DNA of 64,000 nucleotides from Corynebacterium sp. MSK297 (GCF_030232885.1 NZ_JASPGD010000002.1:1-64000); one strand, 5' to 3'. Positions 25,712 through 36,445 are shown, counted from the first letter of the stretch. The notes: generated by a model from the letters alone, not told the origin. Numbers and translations: made by a program.

Positions 25712-27712
25712 ATGCGTCTAGACCTGTCTTCTTCCCCGCACGTTCAACCACAGACTACCGGTCAGCAGTCACGTGGTTTCCGCGGTCGCGCCTGGTTTAA
25801 GGCCTTGGCGGTGCCTACCGCCGTTGCTACCGGATTGGCTGTCGTGCCTATTTCTACGCAGGCTCCTGTAGCGCAGGCACAAAGTTCATTCCCGGGAAGC
25901 CCGAATCTGCTGCCACAAAATGAGGGCATTACCGATTCGATTCTGCCGGGAGAGGCCCCGGAGCGCAGCACCATTGAGACGGAGTACCCGAGCTCCGATG
26001 GTCTGCCAGAAGGCGTCGAGATAGATCGTGTGGAATACAAATCACCGCGTCACGCATTCGTCTACGTTAAATCCGCTGCTATGCCGGATCAGGAAATGAA
26101 GTTCCAGGTGCTGCTGGCTCGTGATTACTACGCTAAGCCGAACCAGAAATTCCCGGAATTGTGGTTGATGGACGGTCTGCGCGCCCGCGAAACCGAATCT
26201 GGGTGGACCATCGCGACTGATGTGGAACGTTACTTTTCTGACAAAAATGTCAACGTCGTCCTACCGATCGGTGGCGAGTCCTCTTTCTATTCCGATTGGC
26301 AGCAGCCGGATAACGGTAAGCACTACAAGTGGGAAACTTTCTTGACCAAGGAAGTTATCCCGATCATGGACAACAAGTTCCGTTCCAATAAGCAGCGCGC
26401 AGTTGCGGGTCTGTCCATGGGGGCAACTTCTGCTATCAACATGGCTGAGCGTAACCCGCACTTGTTCAATTTTGTCGGCTCTTTCTCCGGTTACTTGGAT
26501 ACCACCAGCAAGGGCATGCCAGAAGCTATTCAGGTCGCGATTGCCGACGGCGGTGGATACAACGCCGAAGCAATGTGGGGTCCGCTGTATAGCCAGGGCT
26601 GGATTGATCACGATCCGAAGCTGGGCATTGAACAATTGCGCGATATGACCGTCTACGTCACGGCTGGAAGCGGACGGCCAGACTTTGGTGATCCGAACTC
26701 CGTCGCCAAGCACAGCCCAAGCCTGCCGGGTGTCGGTTTGGAAGTAATTTCTCGCATGTCGACGCAGACCTTCGTCGACCGTGCCAAGGCCCAAAACGTG
26801 GATGTCGTCGCGAAGTTCCGCCCGACCGGTATTCACACGTGGGAATACTGGGAATTCGAACTGAAACAAGCATGGCCATACATTGCGAACGCACTGGATA
26901 TCCCAGATGAAGGCCGCACTGCTCATTGTGAAGTCAAGGGTGCTATTGCCGCTGACGTGTCTGGCCAGGCGCACTTTGAAAAGTGCCTGACTAACGAGTA
27001 CCAGGTGGGTGAAACCGACGGCGTGGCACAGGACTTTACTGGTGGTACTGCTTATTGGTCGCCAGAAACCGGCGCGCATGGGGTGTACGGCGCGATTAAC
27101 GCGCGTTATGCGCAGCTGGGTGGAGCAACCTCGTGGTTGGGCTTTCCGAAGTCTTCTGAACTGGGTGCTCCAGATGGCAAGGGCCGGTTTGTACAGTTTG
27201 AAAACGGCAATATTTATTGGCACCCAGATACTGGTGCTTGGGAAGTGCCGAATGATTTGTTGGAAGGCTGGAAAGAATACGACTACGAGCGTGGCCGTTC
27301 CGGATACCCTACTGGCAAGGATGAACACGTGAGTGGCGGCAAGCTACAGCCGATGCAGGGTGGCTTCCTAGCGCGTAACCGCGAGGGTAAGACCCACCTG
27401 GTCATCGGTGCAATCGCTAAGAAGTATGCATCCGTGGACAAGGCTGACTTGGGTCTGCCGATCAGCAATGAGTACAAGATCGATGGCGGATGGTTCCAGA
27501 AGTTCGAAAACGGCAATATTTATTTCTCGCCAGAATCCGGAGTTCAGGTGATCAAGTACGGCAAGATCTTCGACGAGTGGGGTAAGTACGGTTACGAGAA
27601 GGGCAAGTATGGCTGGCCAACCGCTGATTATGAGTCCAAGCCGGGCGTGAATGAGCAGAAGTTCCAGAACGGAACCTTGCAAGAGATCAACGGCGGCGTA
27701 CGGGAGAAGTAA
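25712..27712 (+). CDS. Large mycolyltransferase with C-terminal LGFP repeats (PS1/Cop1 type)
   Basis: 666 residues. A long signal peptide ends near residue 58 (APVAQAQ). An antigen 85-like domain spans about residues 60-400, with MDGLRARETESGW, LPIGGESSFYSDW, the nucleophile Ser235 in GLSMGA, and GIHTWEYW for the catalytic His region. The last 250 residues hold four to five LGFP repeats (SWLGFPKSSELG, SGYPTGKDEHV, LGLPISNEYK, YGWPTADYES), which anchor proteins to the cell wall. This architecture matches the corynebacterial PS1/Cop1 protein. The ATG follows AAGGAA. It is followed by an overlapping small frame and a lipoprotein gene. Confidence 0.93.
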   Translation: MRLDLSSSPHVQPQTTGQQSRGFRGRAWFKALAVPTAVATGLAVVPISTQAPVAQAQSSFPGSPNLLPQNEGITDSILPGEAPERSTIETEYPSSDGLPEGVEIDRVEYKSPRHAFVYVKSAAMPDQEMKFQVLLARDYYAKPNQKFPELWLMDGLRARETESGWTIATDVERYFSDKNVNVVLPIGGESSFYSDWQQPDNGKHYKWETFLTKEVIPIMDNKFRSNKQRAVAGLSMGATSAINMAERNPHLFNFVGSFSGYLDTTSKGMPEAIQVAIADGGGYNAEAMWGPLYSQGWIDHDPKLGIEQLRDMTVYVTAGSGRPDFGDPNSVAKHSPSLPGVGLEVISRMSTQTFVDRAKAQNVDVVAKFRPTGIHTWEYWEFELKQAWPYIANALDIPDEGRTAHCEVKGAIAADVSGQAHFEKCLTNEYQVGETDGVAQDFTGGTAYWSPETGAHGVYGAINARYAQLGGATSWLGFPKSSELGAPDGKGRFVQFENGNIYWHPDTGAWEVPNDLLEGWKEYDYERGRSGYPTGKDEHVSGGKLQPMQGGFLARNREGKTHLVIGAIAKKYASVDKADLGLPISNEYKIDGGWFQKFENGNIYFSPESGVQVIKYGKIFDEWGKYGYEKGKYGWPTADYESKPGVNEQKFQNGTLQEINGGVREK

Positions 27713-27810
27713 TGCGATTTACGCGAAGCTTCGGTCCTGGCAAGACGGGGCAGGGAAATACGGGGCGCTGCAAGACGGACAATGGCAAACCGGGAGCAGG
27801 TATACCGAGC

Positions 27811-28377
27811 GTGAGTGCAAAGCGTCGGAAAGTGTCGGTGGCGGCAGTGTTGGCTTCTGGTGCGCTGGTGTTAGCGGCGTGTGGTTCAGCCACCGTAGAA
27901 GATGAAGAACCAGAGACTCTGAGCAAATCCTCTACGGTTACCTCGGAATCCACTGCGGCTAGTTCTTCGCAGTCGAAAGATGCTGATAAAGACAGCAAGA
28001 ACGGCAAGAGCAGCAAAGAGTCCGAAAAGAAGGACTCTGGCACGAACACGGCGGGGCACAGTAACGCTGAGCCAGCACCGCAAGCTGGAGGCAGCGGCGG
28101 CAGCCGTGATCGTGGAGCACACGAAATCGACGAAATTCCGGATACCAACAACTTCGAAGGCGATGACGCCGCATTCCTCGATGATGTGCGTGCACTCGGT
28201 GTCGATCTCGACGGAGTTGAAGACCAGGTTATTTCTGCCGGTTACTTGGTCTGTGATGACCAGACTGCGATTTTGCAGGCGGTAGCCGGGCAACTGGTTG
28301 GCCAAGACCGTACTGACAGCGAATTCGAAGAATTGGCTGATAATTTGACGGAGTCCGCACGCAAACACTTCTGCTAG
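27811..28377 (+). CDS. DUF732-type lipoprotein
   Basis: 188 residues from GTG 27811: a basic start (MSAKRRK), a hydrophobic stretch and the lipobox LVLAAC with the lipidated Cys at residue 24. A Ser/Lys/Asp-rich linker leads to a C-terminal domain with FLDDVRALGVDL, DQVISAGYLVCDDQ and SARKHFC, the DUF732 pattern of small mycobacterial and corynebacterial exported proteins. Its role is unknown. An in-frame ATG at 27712 overlaps the stop of the previous gene, but would add 33 residues ahead of a good signal peptide, so I prefer the GTG. The position between the mycolyltransferase and the lipase gene suggests an envelope function. Confidence 0.75.
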   Translation: MSAKRRKVSVAAVLASGALVLAACGSATVEDEEPETLSKSSTVTSESTAASSSQSKDADKDSKNGKSSKESEKKDSGTNTAGHSNAEPAPQAGGSGGSRDRGAHEIDEIPDTNNFEGDDAAFLDDVRALGVDLDGVEDQVISAGYLVCDDQTAILQAVAGQLVGQDRTDSEFEELADNLTESARKHFC

Positions 28378-28475
28378 TTGTGGTCGCTTCCTAGTGATGG
28401 GTCACTGCCTAGTACTGGTGTCGTGCTTGTGCGGGCGTAAAACCGCGGTTCTGCTCAAACAAGAAATGTGAAGCT

Positions 28476-29387
28476 ATGAGAAAAGTGTTCACGGTTATCG
28501 CCGTGATCGTCCTGGTCCTGTTAATCGGTGCCGGGGTGATGCAATATTTAAGCGGTGAGGGTCCGATGGCTCCCGATGATCAAGCCGGCCCTGCCGAAGA
28601 AGCGGAAGAGCCTGTGCAACCGGAGTGGTGTCCGAGGGTGGAATTCATTTCTGCTCCGGGCACCTGGGAATCTGCTGCGGATGATGACCCGTTCAATCCG
28701 CAGGCTAATCCGCATTCCTTTTTGCTCAATGTCACCCGGCCGTTGCAGGAGCGCTACGCTCCGGACGACGTGCGGGTGTGGACTCTGCCGTATTCTGCTC
28801 AGTTTGCCAATGTGCAAAACCAGGATCAGTTGAGCTACGACGAATCCCGCGAACAAGGCACGCAGAAGGTTCGCGAACGCTTGGCTGCCACGCATGAGGA
28901 ATGCCCGCTGACGGATTTCGTGATGACGGGCTTTTCCCAGGGCGCTGTGATCATGGGTGATATCGCTAATGAGACCGGCAACCACCGTGGGCCGATTCCA
29001 CCGGAGCGTGTACGTGGCATTGCCTTGCTTGCCGACGGCCGCCGTACTGCAGACCAGGGGATTAACCCGGGAGTCCCGGTTGGTGGGGTAGGCGCCGAGG
29101 TTGCTTTGCAGCCTCTCGAAGGATTGGTGCAGGGCGTAACCCCGGGAGCGTCGATGCGTGGTGCGCGCGATGGTTTCGGTGCGTTGCACGATCGCACTTT
29201 CCAGATTTGCGCCCCGAGTGATCCAATCTGTGCCGCGCCGGAAAGCGTGTTGGATGCGTTTGGTCGGGCTCTGGAACTGGCGAATAATTCGCATGCCCAG
29301 TACGGCACCAATGAGGAAGTAATTCCGGGTACGACGGCGGATGAGTGGATTAAGAATTGGGCTATTGAGATAATCGATCAGGGTTAG
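28476..29387 (+). CDS. Cutinase-like lipase (Rv3802c homologue)
   Basis: 303 residues. An N-terminal membrane anchor (VFTVIAVIVLVLLIGAGVM) precedes a cutinase-fold domain with paired cysteines (WCPRVEFISAPGTWES; HEECPLTDF; FQICAPSDPIC). The nucleophile Ser is in GFSQGAVIMGDIA and the acid Asp in the ICAPSDPIC region. The mycobacterial counterpart, in the same position before fadD32, is an essential phospholipase/thioesterase of the cell wall that senses and controls mycolate synthesis. The order Rv3802c-fadD32-pks13-accD4 is preserved here. Confidence 0.9.
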   Translation: MRKVFTVIAVIVLVLLIGAGVMQYLSGEGPMAPDDQAGPAEEAEEPVQPEWCPRVEFISAPGTWESAADDDPFNPQANPHSFLLNVTRPLQERYAPDDVRVWTLPYSAQFANVQNQDQLSYDESREQGTQKVRERLAATHEECPLTDFVMTGFSQGAVIMGDIANETGNHRGPIPPERVRGIALLADGRRTADQGINPGVPVGGVGAEVALQPLEGLVQGVTPGASMRGARDGFGALHDRTFQICAPSDPICAAPESVLDAFGRALELANNSHAQYGTNEEVIPGTTADEWIKNWAIEIIDQG

Positions 29388-29542
29388 CCGGATTTGATAG
29401 TGACGTTAACGTTTCTTGTTTTGTTTCCGATAGTACCTGGTAGTTGCATGACTTCTGCGCCAACGTAGGCTGGAATCTTAGACAAACAAACATTTCATAC
29501 TGGTGCTAGATGTACCGGTGTTAGCTCAGCAAAGGAATCACC

Positions 29543-31387
29543 ATGGATCTTAAAGCAGCAATGAGTCAGTTTTACGACGGCCAGGGCAATTTGAAACTCG
29601 CGCCACAATTGTCACTGGTGGGGTTGGCTGAATTGCTGTACCAGGGTGATCTGCACACCGGCGGAGCAGACCGGCACTGCTTGCGGTTCTGGGATTACTC
29701 TCAGTCGCGAGCAGGCACTCCGGTTGATTTCACCCGGCAAGAGATCAATATCCGTATCAAGTCGGTAGCAGCTCGCCTGCAGCAGGTCGCCAAAATGGGT
29801 GACCGAGTTGCGATCCTGATGGGTAACTCTCCGGAATACATTTTCGGTTTCGTCGGGGCAATGTATGCCGGTATGGTCCCGGTGCCGCTCTATGACCCGA
29901 ACGAGCCGGGCCACGAAGGCCACCTGACTGCCGTGTTTGCCGATTGCGGGCCAAAACTGGTGCTGACCAACCGTCCGTCGGCGGCCGCGGTGCGCGATCA
30001 CTTCAAGAAGCTGCCATCCCGCGAGCGTCCGCGCATCTTGGCGGTGGATTCGCTGCCGAATTCTCTGGCGGATTCTTATGTCAATCCGCAGCAAACCATT
30101 GAAGGCCAGCAGCGCATGGCGTCGTCGACGGTTATGCCCATCGACGAACCTGCCTTTTTGCAGTACACCTCGGGTTCCACCCGCACCCCAGCTGGTGTGG
30201 AGCTGACGAACCGTTCGATTCTGACCAACGTGCTGCAGATTTTTGAAGCCGCCCGCCTACGCCTGCCGTTGCGCCTGGTCTCATGGTTGCCGCTGCACCA
30301 CGACATGGGCATCATTCTGAATCTGTTTGCCACGATCATGGGATTGCAGACCGAGCTGATGTCGCCGAAAGACTTCATCCAGCAGCCAGCACGCTGGACA
30401 CGCATGATATCGGCTCGGGAGGGCGACGATCACCGGGGCGTTTATACCGTGATCCCCAACTTCGCGCTGGATCTGGCCGTGCGCTACGGCAACGAAGACG
30501 GCCTGGATTTCTCGAATATTAACGGCATCATCATTGGTTCAGAGCCAGTGACAGTGAAAGCGCTGAATTCCTTCCTGGATGCCTTCGAGTCGAAGGGGCT
30601 GACGCGTCGCATGCTGCGCCCGTCGTACGGCTTGGCAGAAGCTTCGCTGATGGTGACTACGCCGCAGACTGGCGACCGCCCGAAGATCAAGTATTTTGAT
30701 CGGGACGAGATCTCTGCTGGCAAAGCTGTCGAGACCGGCAGCGATGACGGCGTGGCGTTCATTTCTAATGGTGAAGTGGTGCGTCCGCAGTACCTGGCTA
30801 TCGTCGATCCAGAAACGAAGGCTGAGTTGCCGGAATTGAGCGTCGGTGAGATTTGGTGCCATGGTGATAACATGGCCGCTGGCTACCTGAACCGCCCGGA
30901 AGAAACCGCGGCTACTTTCCGTAACACGATCGGCGAGCGTCTCGACAATTCCCACGTTGCTAACGCCCCAGCTGATAATTGGATGGCCACCGGAGACCTT
31001 GGCGTGCTCATCGACGACGAGCTGTATATCACCGGGCGTCTGAAAGATATGGTGGTGATTGCCGGGCGCAACCACTACCCGCAGGATATTGAGCACACCG
31101 TGATGTCTGCCAGTGATCACGTGCGCAGTGATTCCGTGGCCGCATTCGCGATTGCTGCGGATAACACTGAAGAATTGGTGCTGTTGGTAGAACGCGGTGA
31201 CCAAGCTGAAGAATCAGGCGATGAACAGGCAATTCAAGCCATCCGCGCGGAAGTTACTGCACGCCATGGTGTGCGTCCGTATGATATTCAGTTCCTGGCT
31301 CCTGGCGAGCTCTCCCGTTCGTCGGCAGGCAAGATCGCGCGGCAGGTAGCAAAGAAGAAATATGAGGGATCTGAGGGAGAAGCCTAA
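29543..31387 (+). CDS. fadD32: Long-chain fatty-acyl-AMP ligase FadD32
   Basis: 614 residues of the FAAL group. It activates the meromycolate (here a fatty acid) as acyl-AMP and loads it onto Pks13. The P-loop is LQYTSGSTRTPAGVELTN; further motifs are WLPLHHDMGIILN, SYGLAEASLMVTTP, WMATGDLGVL and GRLKDMVVIAGRNHYPQDIE. The C-terminus has the catalytic lysine in SSAGKIARQVAKKKYEG. An AAAGGA ribosome binding site precedes the ATG, and a possible promoter (TTGCAT, 16 bases, TAGGCT) lies in the 155-base gap upstream. The stop abuts the pks13 start. Confidence 0.96.
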   Translation: MDLKAAMSQFYDGQGNLKLAPQLSLVGLAELLYQGDLHTGGADRHCLRFWDYSQSRAGTPVDFTRQEINIRIKSVAARLQQVAKMGDRVAILMGNSPEYIFGFVGAMYAGMVPVPLYDPNEPGHEGHLTAVFADCGPKLVLTNRPSAAAVRDHFKKLPSRERPRILAVDSLPNSLADSYVNPQQTIEGQQRMASSTVMPIDEPAFLQYTSGSTRTPAGVELTNRSILTNVLQIFEAARLRLPLRLVSWLPLHHDMGIILNLFATIMGLQTELMSPKDFIQQPARWTRMISAREGDDHRGVYTVIPNFALDLAVRYGNEDGLDFSNINGIIIGSEPVTVKALNSFLDAFESKGLTRRMLRPSYGLAEASLMVTTPQTGDRPKIKYFDRDEISAGKAVETGSDDGVAFISNGEVVRPQYLAIVDPETKAELPELSVGEIWCHGDNMAAGYLNRPEETAATFRNTIGERLDNSHVANAPADNWMATGDLGVLIDDELYITGRLKDMVVIAGRNHYPQDIEHTVMSASDHVRSDSVAAFAIAADNTEELVLLVERGDQAEESGDEQAIQAIRAEVTARHGVRPYDIQFLAPGELSRSSAGKIARQVAKKKYEGSEGEA

Positions 31388-34300
31388 ATGACAGTTGAGC
31401 AGCTGAAGAGCTGGCTGACCGAGTGGGTAGTGAAGGTTACTGACCTTCCTGTCGAAGAGGTATCGGAAAACAAGCCGCTGGAAGCGCTGGGGCTTTCTTC
31501 GCGCGATGCGGTGATCCTGTCGGGTGAATTGGAAACCTTGCTGGATACTCGGTTGGATCCGACTATCGCTTACGAATACCCCACCATCGCCTCGCTGGCT
31601 CAACGGCTGGTCGACGGTCCGGCGGAAGGTAGTGCGCGGGCCGGGGCTGCTCAGCAGTCTTATGAGCGTGCCGACGTCGCTGGTGCCGGAAACGGTGCGC
31701 ATGGCGGCGCTGGTGCCTTTGGTGGTGATATCGCGATCGTCGGTATGTCTGCCCGCTTCCCGCAGGCAGATGGCTTGGACGAATACTGGAAGCTGCTGGC
31801 AGAAGGCCGCACCGCCACTGGCGAGCTGCCGCTGGGGCGTTGGAGTGAGTACCAGTCTGACCCGGTGATGTCGGAGAAGATGGGCAAGATCAATCTTTCC
31901 GGCGGCTACCTGGACGATATCGCCAGTTTTGACCCGGAATTTTTTGGCCTTTCTCCTATTGAGGCCACCAATATGGATCCGCAGCAGCGCATCATGCTGG
32001 AGCTGACCTGGCACGCCCTGGAAAACGCGCACCTGCCAGCCAATGAGCTCAAGGGCAAACCCGTCGGCGTGTTCATGGGTAGTTCGAATAATGACTACGG
32101 CATGCTGATCGCCGCTGACCCGGCCGAAGCCCACCCATACGCGCTGACGGGTACTTCTTCGGCTGTGATCCCGAACCGCATCAGCTATGCCTTCGATTTC
32201 CGAGGCCCATCGTTGAACGTGGACACCGCTTGTTCCTCGTCGCTGGTTTCGGTGCACCAGGCGGTGCGCGAGTTGCGTTATGGCTCGTGCGAGGTAGCTA
32301 TCGCCGGTGGCGTGAACATCCTGGCGTCGCCGTTTGTTTCCACTGCCTTTGGCGAGCTCGGCGTGATTTCCCCGTCGGGTGCCATTCACGCGTTTTCCGA
32401 TGATGCCGATGGTTTCGTGCGTGCCGACGGCGCCGGTGTAATGGTGCTGAAGCGGCTTGCCGACGCCGAAGCCGCTGGTGATGAGATCTTGGCGGTGATT
32501 AAGGGCAGCGCGACGAACTCCGACGGACACTCGAATGGTTTGACCGCGCCGAACCCAGAGGCACAGATCGACGTGTTGCGTCGGGCTTATGCTGATGCCG
32601 GGATTGATCCAGCGACCGTCGATTACGTGGAAACACACGGCACCGGCACGATCCTCGGTGATCCAATTGAAGCCAGCGCATTGGGCGCGGTGCTTGGCCC
32701 GCGCCGGGAAACAGACACCTTGATTGGATCGGTGAAGTCGAATATCGGCCACTCGGAATCTGCTGCCGGTATTGCCAGCCTGATCAAGGTTGTGCTGTCG
32801 ATCCAGAACGATACTGTGCCGCCGTCGGTGAACTTCTCGGAGCCGAACCGTTATATCGACTTTGAGAAAGAACGCCTGGAGGTTGTCGAAGACCCACGAG
32901 AGTGGCCTTCGGACAACAAGATCGCCGGCATTTCTGGCTTCGGTTTTGGCGGGACAAACGCGCACGTCGTGGTGCAAAAATACGATGGGGCTCGGGCGTC
33001 CCAGAATGTTGCAGCGCAGAAGGCCGCGGAGCAGGACGCTACAGCGCAGGACGCGTTGGCGCACGATGGCGCTGCGGACGTGGCTACGGAAACTCAGGCG
33101 CGCCTGAATAGCGACCACGTGGTGTTGCCGATTTCTGGCCTGGTGCCATCACGGCGTCGGCAAGCAGCGGGCGATTTGGCCGATTACCTGGAAGGCGCCC
33201 AGGACGACAAGGATTTTGATCTCACCGCGGTTGCGCGCACATTGGCAAAGCGTAATCATGGCCGTTCGCGTGCTGCCATTGTTGCCGCGGATGCCAGTGA
33301 AGCTGTGAAGCGCCTGCGTAAGCTCGCCGAGGGCAAGGCTGCGACGTCTGCGTTTAGCGGAGACGCACCGGAAACTCCGGGCCCGGTATTTGTGTACTCC
33401 GGTTTTGGTTCCCAGCACCGGAAAATGGTCAAGGACTTACTGGAACAGTCACCGCAATTTGCCGCCAGGATGGCGGAGCTCGACGAGATCGTGGACTTTG
33501 AGGGCGGTTGGTCCGTGCTGGAATTGGTTCGGGACGATGAGCAGACCTATAACACCGAAACCGCGCAGGTCGCGATCACCGCAATCCAAATTGCGCTGAC
33601 GGATTTGCTGGCGCAGTGCGGTGCACGCCCAGCAGCCGTGATTGGCATGTCCATGGGTGAAATCGCCGCAGCCTATGCTGCCGGTGGTGTGCGCGCCGAG
33701 GATGCTATGTTGATCGCCTGCCATCGTGCTCGGCTGATGGGCGAAGGCGAAAACGCACTGACCGGTGATGCGCAAGGCGCGATGGCTGTTGTTGAACTGT
33801 CCGCACAGCAGATTGCGGACTACGCCGAGCAAGAAGAATTCGCTGATGTGGAACCCGCAGTGTACGCAGGTCCGGGAATGACGACGGTCGGTGGTCCACG
33901 GGCTGCGATTTTGCGCCTGGTGGAAAAGCTCGAAGACGAAGGTAAATTTGCCCGTGCGCTGGACGTGAAGGGTGCCGGCCACACTTCCATGGTGGAACCG
34001 CTGCTCGGTGAGTTGGAAGGTGCTATCGCAGGCATCGAACCTGCTCCGTTGCACACCCCGTTGTTCTCTTCAGTGGACAAACTTCACCACCAGCGTGGTG
34101 CGGTGGTGCATAACGAGGATTATTGGCTGGAAATGACGCGCCAGCCCGTGTATTTCCAGGATGCGGTCGCGAGCGCCTTTGCCTATGGGCACAACACGAT
34201 GGTGGAAATCAGCCCGAACCCGGTTGCTCTGATGGGCATGATGAACACTGCTTTTAGCGTCGACAAGGCTAATGCGAAGCTGCTGAAGACGCTGAAGCGC

Positions 34301-36445
34301 AAGGAAGATTCCGCAAACAACCTGGTGGATCTGCTGGCGCAGCTTTATGTTTTGGGCCAACCGGTGGATTTCTCGCAGTTGTATGGCAGCGGTGAGTACG
34401 CCGCGGTGCCCAACACACGCTTTAAGAAGCAACGGTATTGGACGAATGCCCGCCCGAGTGCCGGTGCTGCCGGGTTGCCGGGCACCCGGGTGAATTTGCC
34501 GGATGGGCGCACCGCGTTTTCCGTGGATGCTGACCAGGTGCCTTCGGCGCTGGCGTTGCTGGAAGCAGCTGCCGAGGCAATGCAGCCGGGCGCGCAGCTG
34601 GTGGCAGCAGAAGAACCGCGCACGTTGCCCGCCCAGGGCGAGTTGACGACGATCGCGCAGCGCAATGTCGGTGGCGTGGCTTTGACTGTGCACGATATGA
34701 CAGCGGGCGTTGTGGTTGCAGAAGGTTTTGCTACCACGTTGGCGCTTGCCGACGGCGGTGGTGCTGGCGAAGGTAGTGCGCAAGCTCAGAATTTAGGGGT
34801 GGCGCCGATCCCAGAATCACCGCCGGCCGGTGCAACCGGTGCCGAAGGTGCAGCCGCTGCCGCAGCGGCCGGAAACAACCTGGGCATGCCTGGTGCGGAT
34901 TCGGCGGTGCGTTGGGATCCGGAGACCGAAACCGTCGAGGAGCGCCTGCGCGCCATCGTTTCTGAGTCCATGGGCTACGATGCGGAAGATCTGCCTGGCG
35001 AGTTGCCGTTGATTGATCTGGGGCTGGATTCGCTGATGGGCATGCGGATTAAAAACCGCGTGGAAAATGATTTCCAAATCCCGCCGCTGCAGGTGCAGGC
35101 TTTGCGTGATGCGTCGGTGGCGGATGTCGTGGCGATGGTCAACCAGGCTGTTGCGGAAAAGCACGGCTCTGCTGGCCAAGCACAGGAAAGCGGTGCTGCC
35201 GTGCGGGATGACCAGAGCTCCTCGGCGAAGAGCTCTGCCGAGCAAGGATCTGCCGATCAGTCTGAACAGTCAGATCAGTCCGAACAGTCCTATGCCACGC
35301 AGGCAGAAGGCGTCGGTGTGGCGCCACGCGATGCTGCTGAGCGCCTGGTGTTTGCTACCTGGGCCAGCCTGACTGGTCGCGCGGCCGCTGGTGTCACCAG
35401 CACGTTGCCGGAGATCAACAGCGAAGTCGCAGGCAAGATCGCCGAGCGTCTGAGTGAGCGCAGTGGCATGAGCATCGGGTCCGAGCTCGTCGGCAAGGCA
35501 GAAAACCTGGAAGAAATTGCCGACGTGGTGCGCCAGGGCCTGGAAACCGACGTCGAGGGCAATATTCGCGTGCTGCGTGAGGGCAGTGCTGATGCGCCGG
35601 TAGTCTTCATGTTCCACCCGGCCGGTGGTAGTTCGGTGGTGTACCAGCCGCTGGCACGCCGCTTGCCGCAAGAGGTTTCGGTCTACGGTGTGGAGCGTCG
35701 CGAGGGCAGCTTGGAAGAGCGCGTGGCGGATTACCTGGGCGATATCCGCAAGTATGCGAAGGGACGCTCGGTCATCCTGGGCGGTTGGTCCTTTGGTGGA
35801 GCGTTGGCGTATGAGGCGGCTTCGCAGTTGCTTGCCGACTCTGGTAACGCTGACAATGCTGATAACGCCGACAACTCGACCCACGGCATTGACCTCGCCT
35901 ATATTGCGTTGTTGGATACCACCCAGCCGTCTGAGCCGATTCCGGATACTTTGGATGAGACCAAGGCCCGCTGGGAGCGCTACGCCGCATTCGCGGAACG
36001 TACCTACGGCTTGGACTTCCCGGTACCGTACGAGCTGCTAGAAACCGCCGGCGAGGAAGCCTTGATGCAGATGCTGGAGCAGTTCCTGGCTAGCTCTGAT
36101 GCTTCTGAGCATGGGCTATCCGCGGGGGTTTTGGAACACCAGCGCGCCAGTTTCGTGGACAACATGATCCTGGGCAAGCTTGATTTTGCGCGCTGGGCGG
36201 ATGTGGACCTGCCGGTGCTGTTGTTCCGCGCGGAACGTATGCATGATGGTGCAATTGAATTGGAGCCACGCTACGCCGATATTGATCCGGATGGCGGCTG
36301 GGGTGCTATCGTCGATGAGTTAGAGATCGTTCAGCTGCCGGGCGATCACCTGGCGGTGCCGGATGAGCCAGCAATTGGCATCGTCGCAGAGCACATGGAC
36401 CGTTGGATGAAGAGCAAGATCCCCGCTGCACGGGAGGAGCACTAG
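31388..36445 (+). CDS. pks13: Polyketide synthase Pks13, mycolate condensase
   Basis: 1685 residues, usual for corynebacteria. Domain order is ACP1, with phosphopantetheine Ser38 in LGLSSRD; ketosynthase, with Cys282 in DTACSSS and later the KS histidines of ETHGTGT and SNIGHSE; acyltransferase, with Ser755 in GMSMGE; ACP2, with Ser1215 in LGLDSLM; and thioesterase, with Ser1468 in GGWSFGG. It condenses the FadD32-activated acid with the carboxyacyl chain made by the AccD4-containing carboxylase to give a beta-keto ester of trehalose. Ala/Gln- and Ser-rich linkers join the domains. It is packed without gaps between fadD32 and accD4. Confidence 0.97.
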   Translation: MTVEQLKSWLTEWVVKVTDLPVEEVSENKPLEALGLSSRDAVILSGELETLLDTRLDPTIAYEYPTIASLAQRLVDGPAEGSARAGAAQQSYERADVAGAGNGAHGGAGAFGGDIAIVGMSARFPQADGLDEYWKLLAEGRTATGELPLGRWSEYQSDPVMSEKMGKINLSGGYLDDIASFDPEFFGLSPIEATNMDPQQRIMLELTWHALENAHLPANELKGKPVGVFMGSSNNDYGMLIAADPAEAHPYALTGTSSAVIPNRISYAFDFRGPSLNVDTACSSSLVSVHQAVRELRYGSCEVAIAGGVNILASPFVSTAFGELGVISPSGAIHAFSDDADGFVRADGAGVMVLKRLADAEAAGDEILAVIKGSATNSDGHSNGLTAPNPEAQIDVLRRAYADAGIDPATVDYVETHGTGTILGDPIEASALGAVLGPRRETDTLIGSVKSNIGHSESAAGIASLIKVVLSIQNDTVPPSVNFSEPNRYIDFEKERLEVVEDPREWPSDNKIAGISGFGFGGTNAHVVVQKYDGARASQNVAAQKAAEQDATAQDALAHDGAADVATETQARLNSDHVVLPISGLVPSRRRQAAGDLADYLEGAQDDKDFDLTAVARTLAKRNHGRSRAAIVAADASEAVKRLRKLAEGKAATSAFSGDAPETPGPVFVYSGFGSQHRKMVKDLLEQSPQFAARMAELDEIVDFEGGWSVLELVRDDEQTYNTETAQVAITAIQIALTDLLAQCGARPAAVIGMSMGEIAAAYAAGGVRAEDAMLIACHRARLMGEGENALTGDAQGAMAVVELSAQQIADYAEQEEFADVEPAVYAGPGMTTVGGPRAAILRLVEKLEDEGKFARALDVKGAGHTSMVEPLLGELEGAIAGIEPAPLHTPLFSSVDKLHHQRGAVVHNEDYWLEMTRQPVYFQDAVASAFAYGHNTMVEISPNPVALMGMMNTAFSVDKANAKLLKTLKRKEDSANNLVDLLAQLYVLGQPVDFSQLYGSGEYAAVPNTRFKKQRYWTNARPSAGAAGLPGTRVNLPDGRTAFSVDADQVPSALALLEAAAEAMQPGAQLVAAEEPRTLPAQGELTTIAQRNVGGVALTVHDMTAGVVVAEGFATTLALADGGGAGEGSAQAQNLGVAPIPESPPAGATGAEGAAAAAAAGNNLGMPGADSAVRWDPETETVEERLRAIVSESMGYDAEDLPGELPLIDLGLDSLMGMRIKNRVENDFQIPPLQVQALRDASVADVVAMVNQAVAEKHGSAGQAQESGAAVRDDQSSSAKSSAEQGSADQSEQSDQSEQSYATQAEGVGVAPRDAAERLVFATWASLTGRAAAGVTSTLPEINSEVAGKIAERLSERSGMSIGSELVGKAENLEEIADVVRQGLETDVEGNIRVLREGSADAPVVFMFHPAGGSSVVYQPLARRLPQEVSVYGVERREGSLEERVADYLGDIRKYAKGRSVILGGWSFGGALAYEAASQLLADSGNADNADNADNSTHGIDLAYIALLDTTQPSEPIPDTLDETKARWERYAAFAERTYGLDFPVPYELLETAGEEALMQMLEQFLASSDASEHGLSAGVLEHQRASFVDNMILGKLDFARWADVDLPVLLFRAERMHDGAIELEPRYADIDPDGGWGAIVDELEIVQLPGDHLAVPDEPAIGIVAEHMDRWMKSKIPAAREEH

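Noticed and set aside
31214..33118. 634-codon open frame on the minus strand opposite fadD32/pks13
   Set aside because: It lies fully over strongly conserved coding sequence, has no recognisable domain and shows shadow-type composition caused by high GC at third positions.
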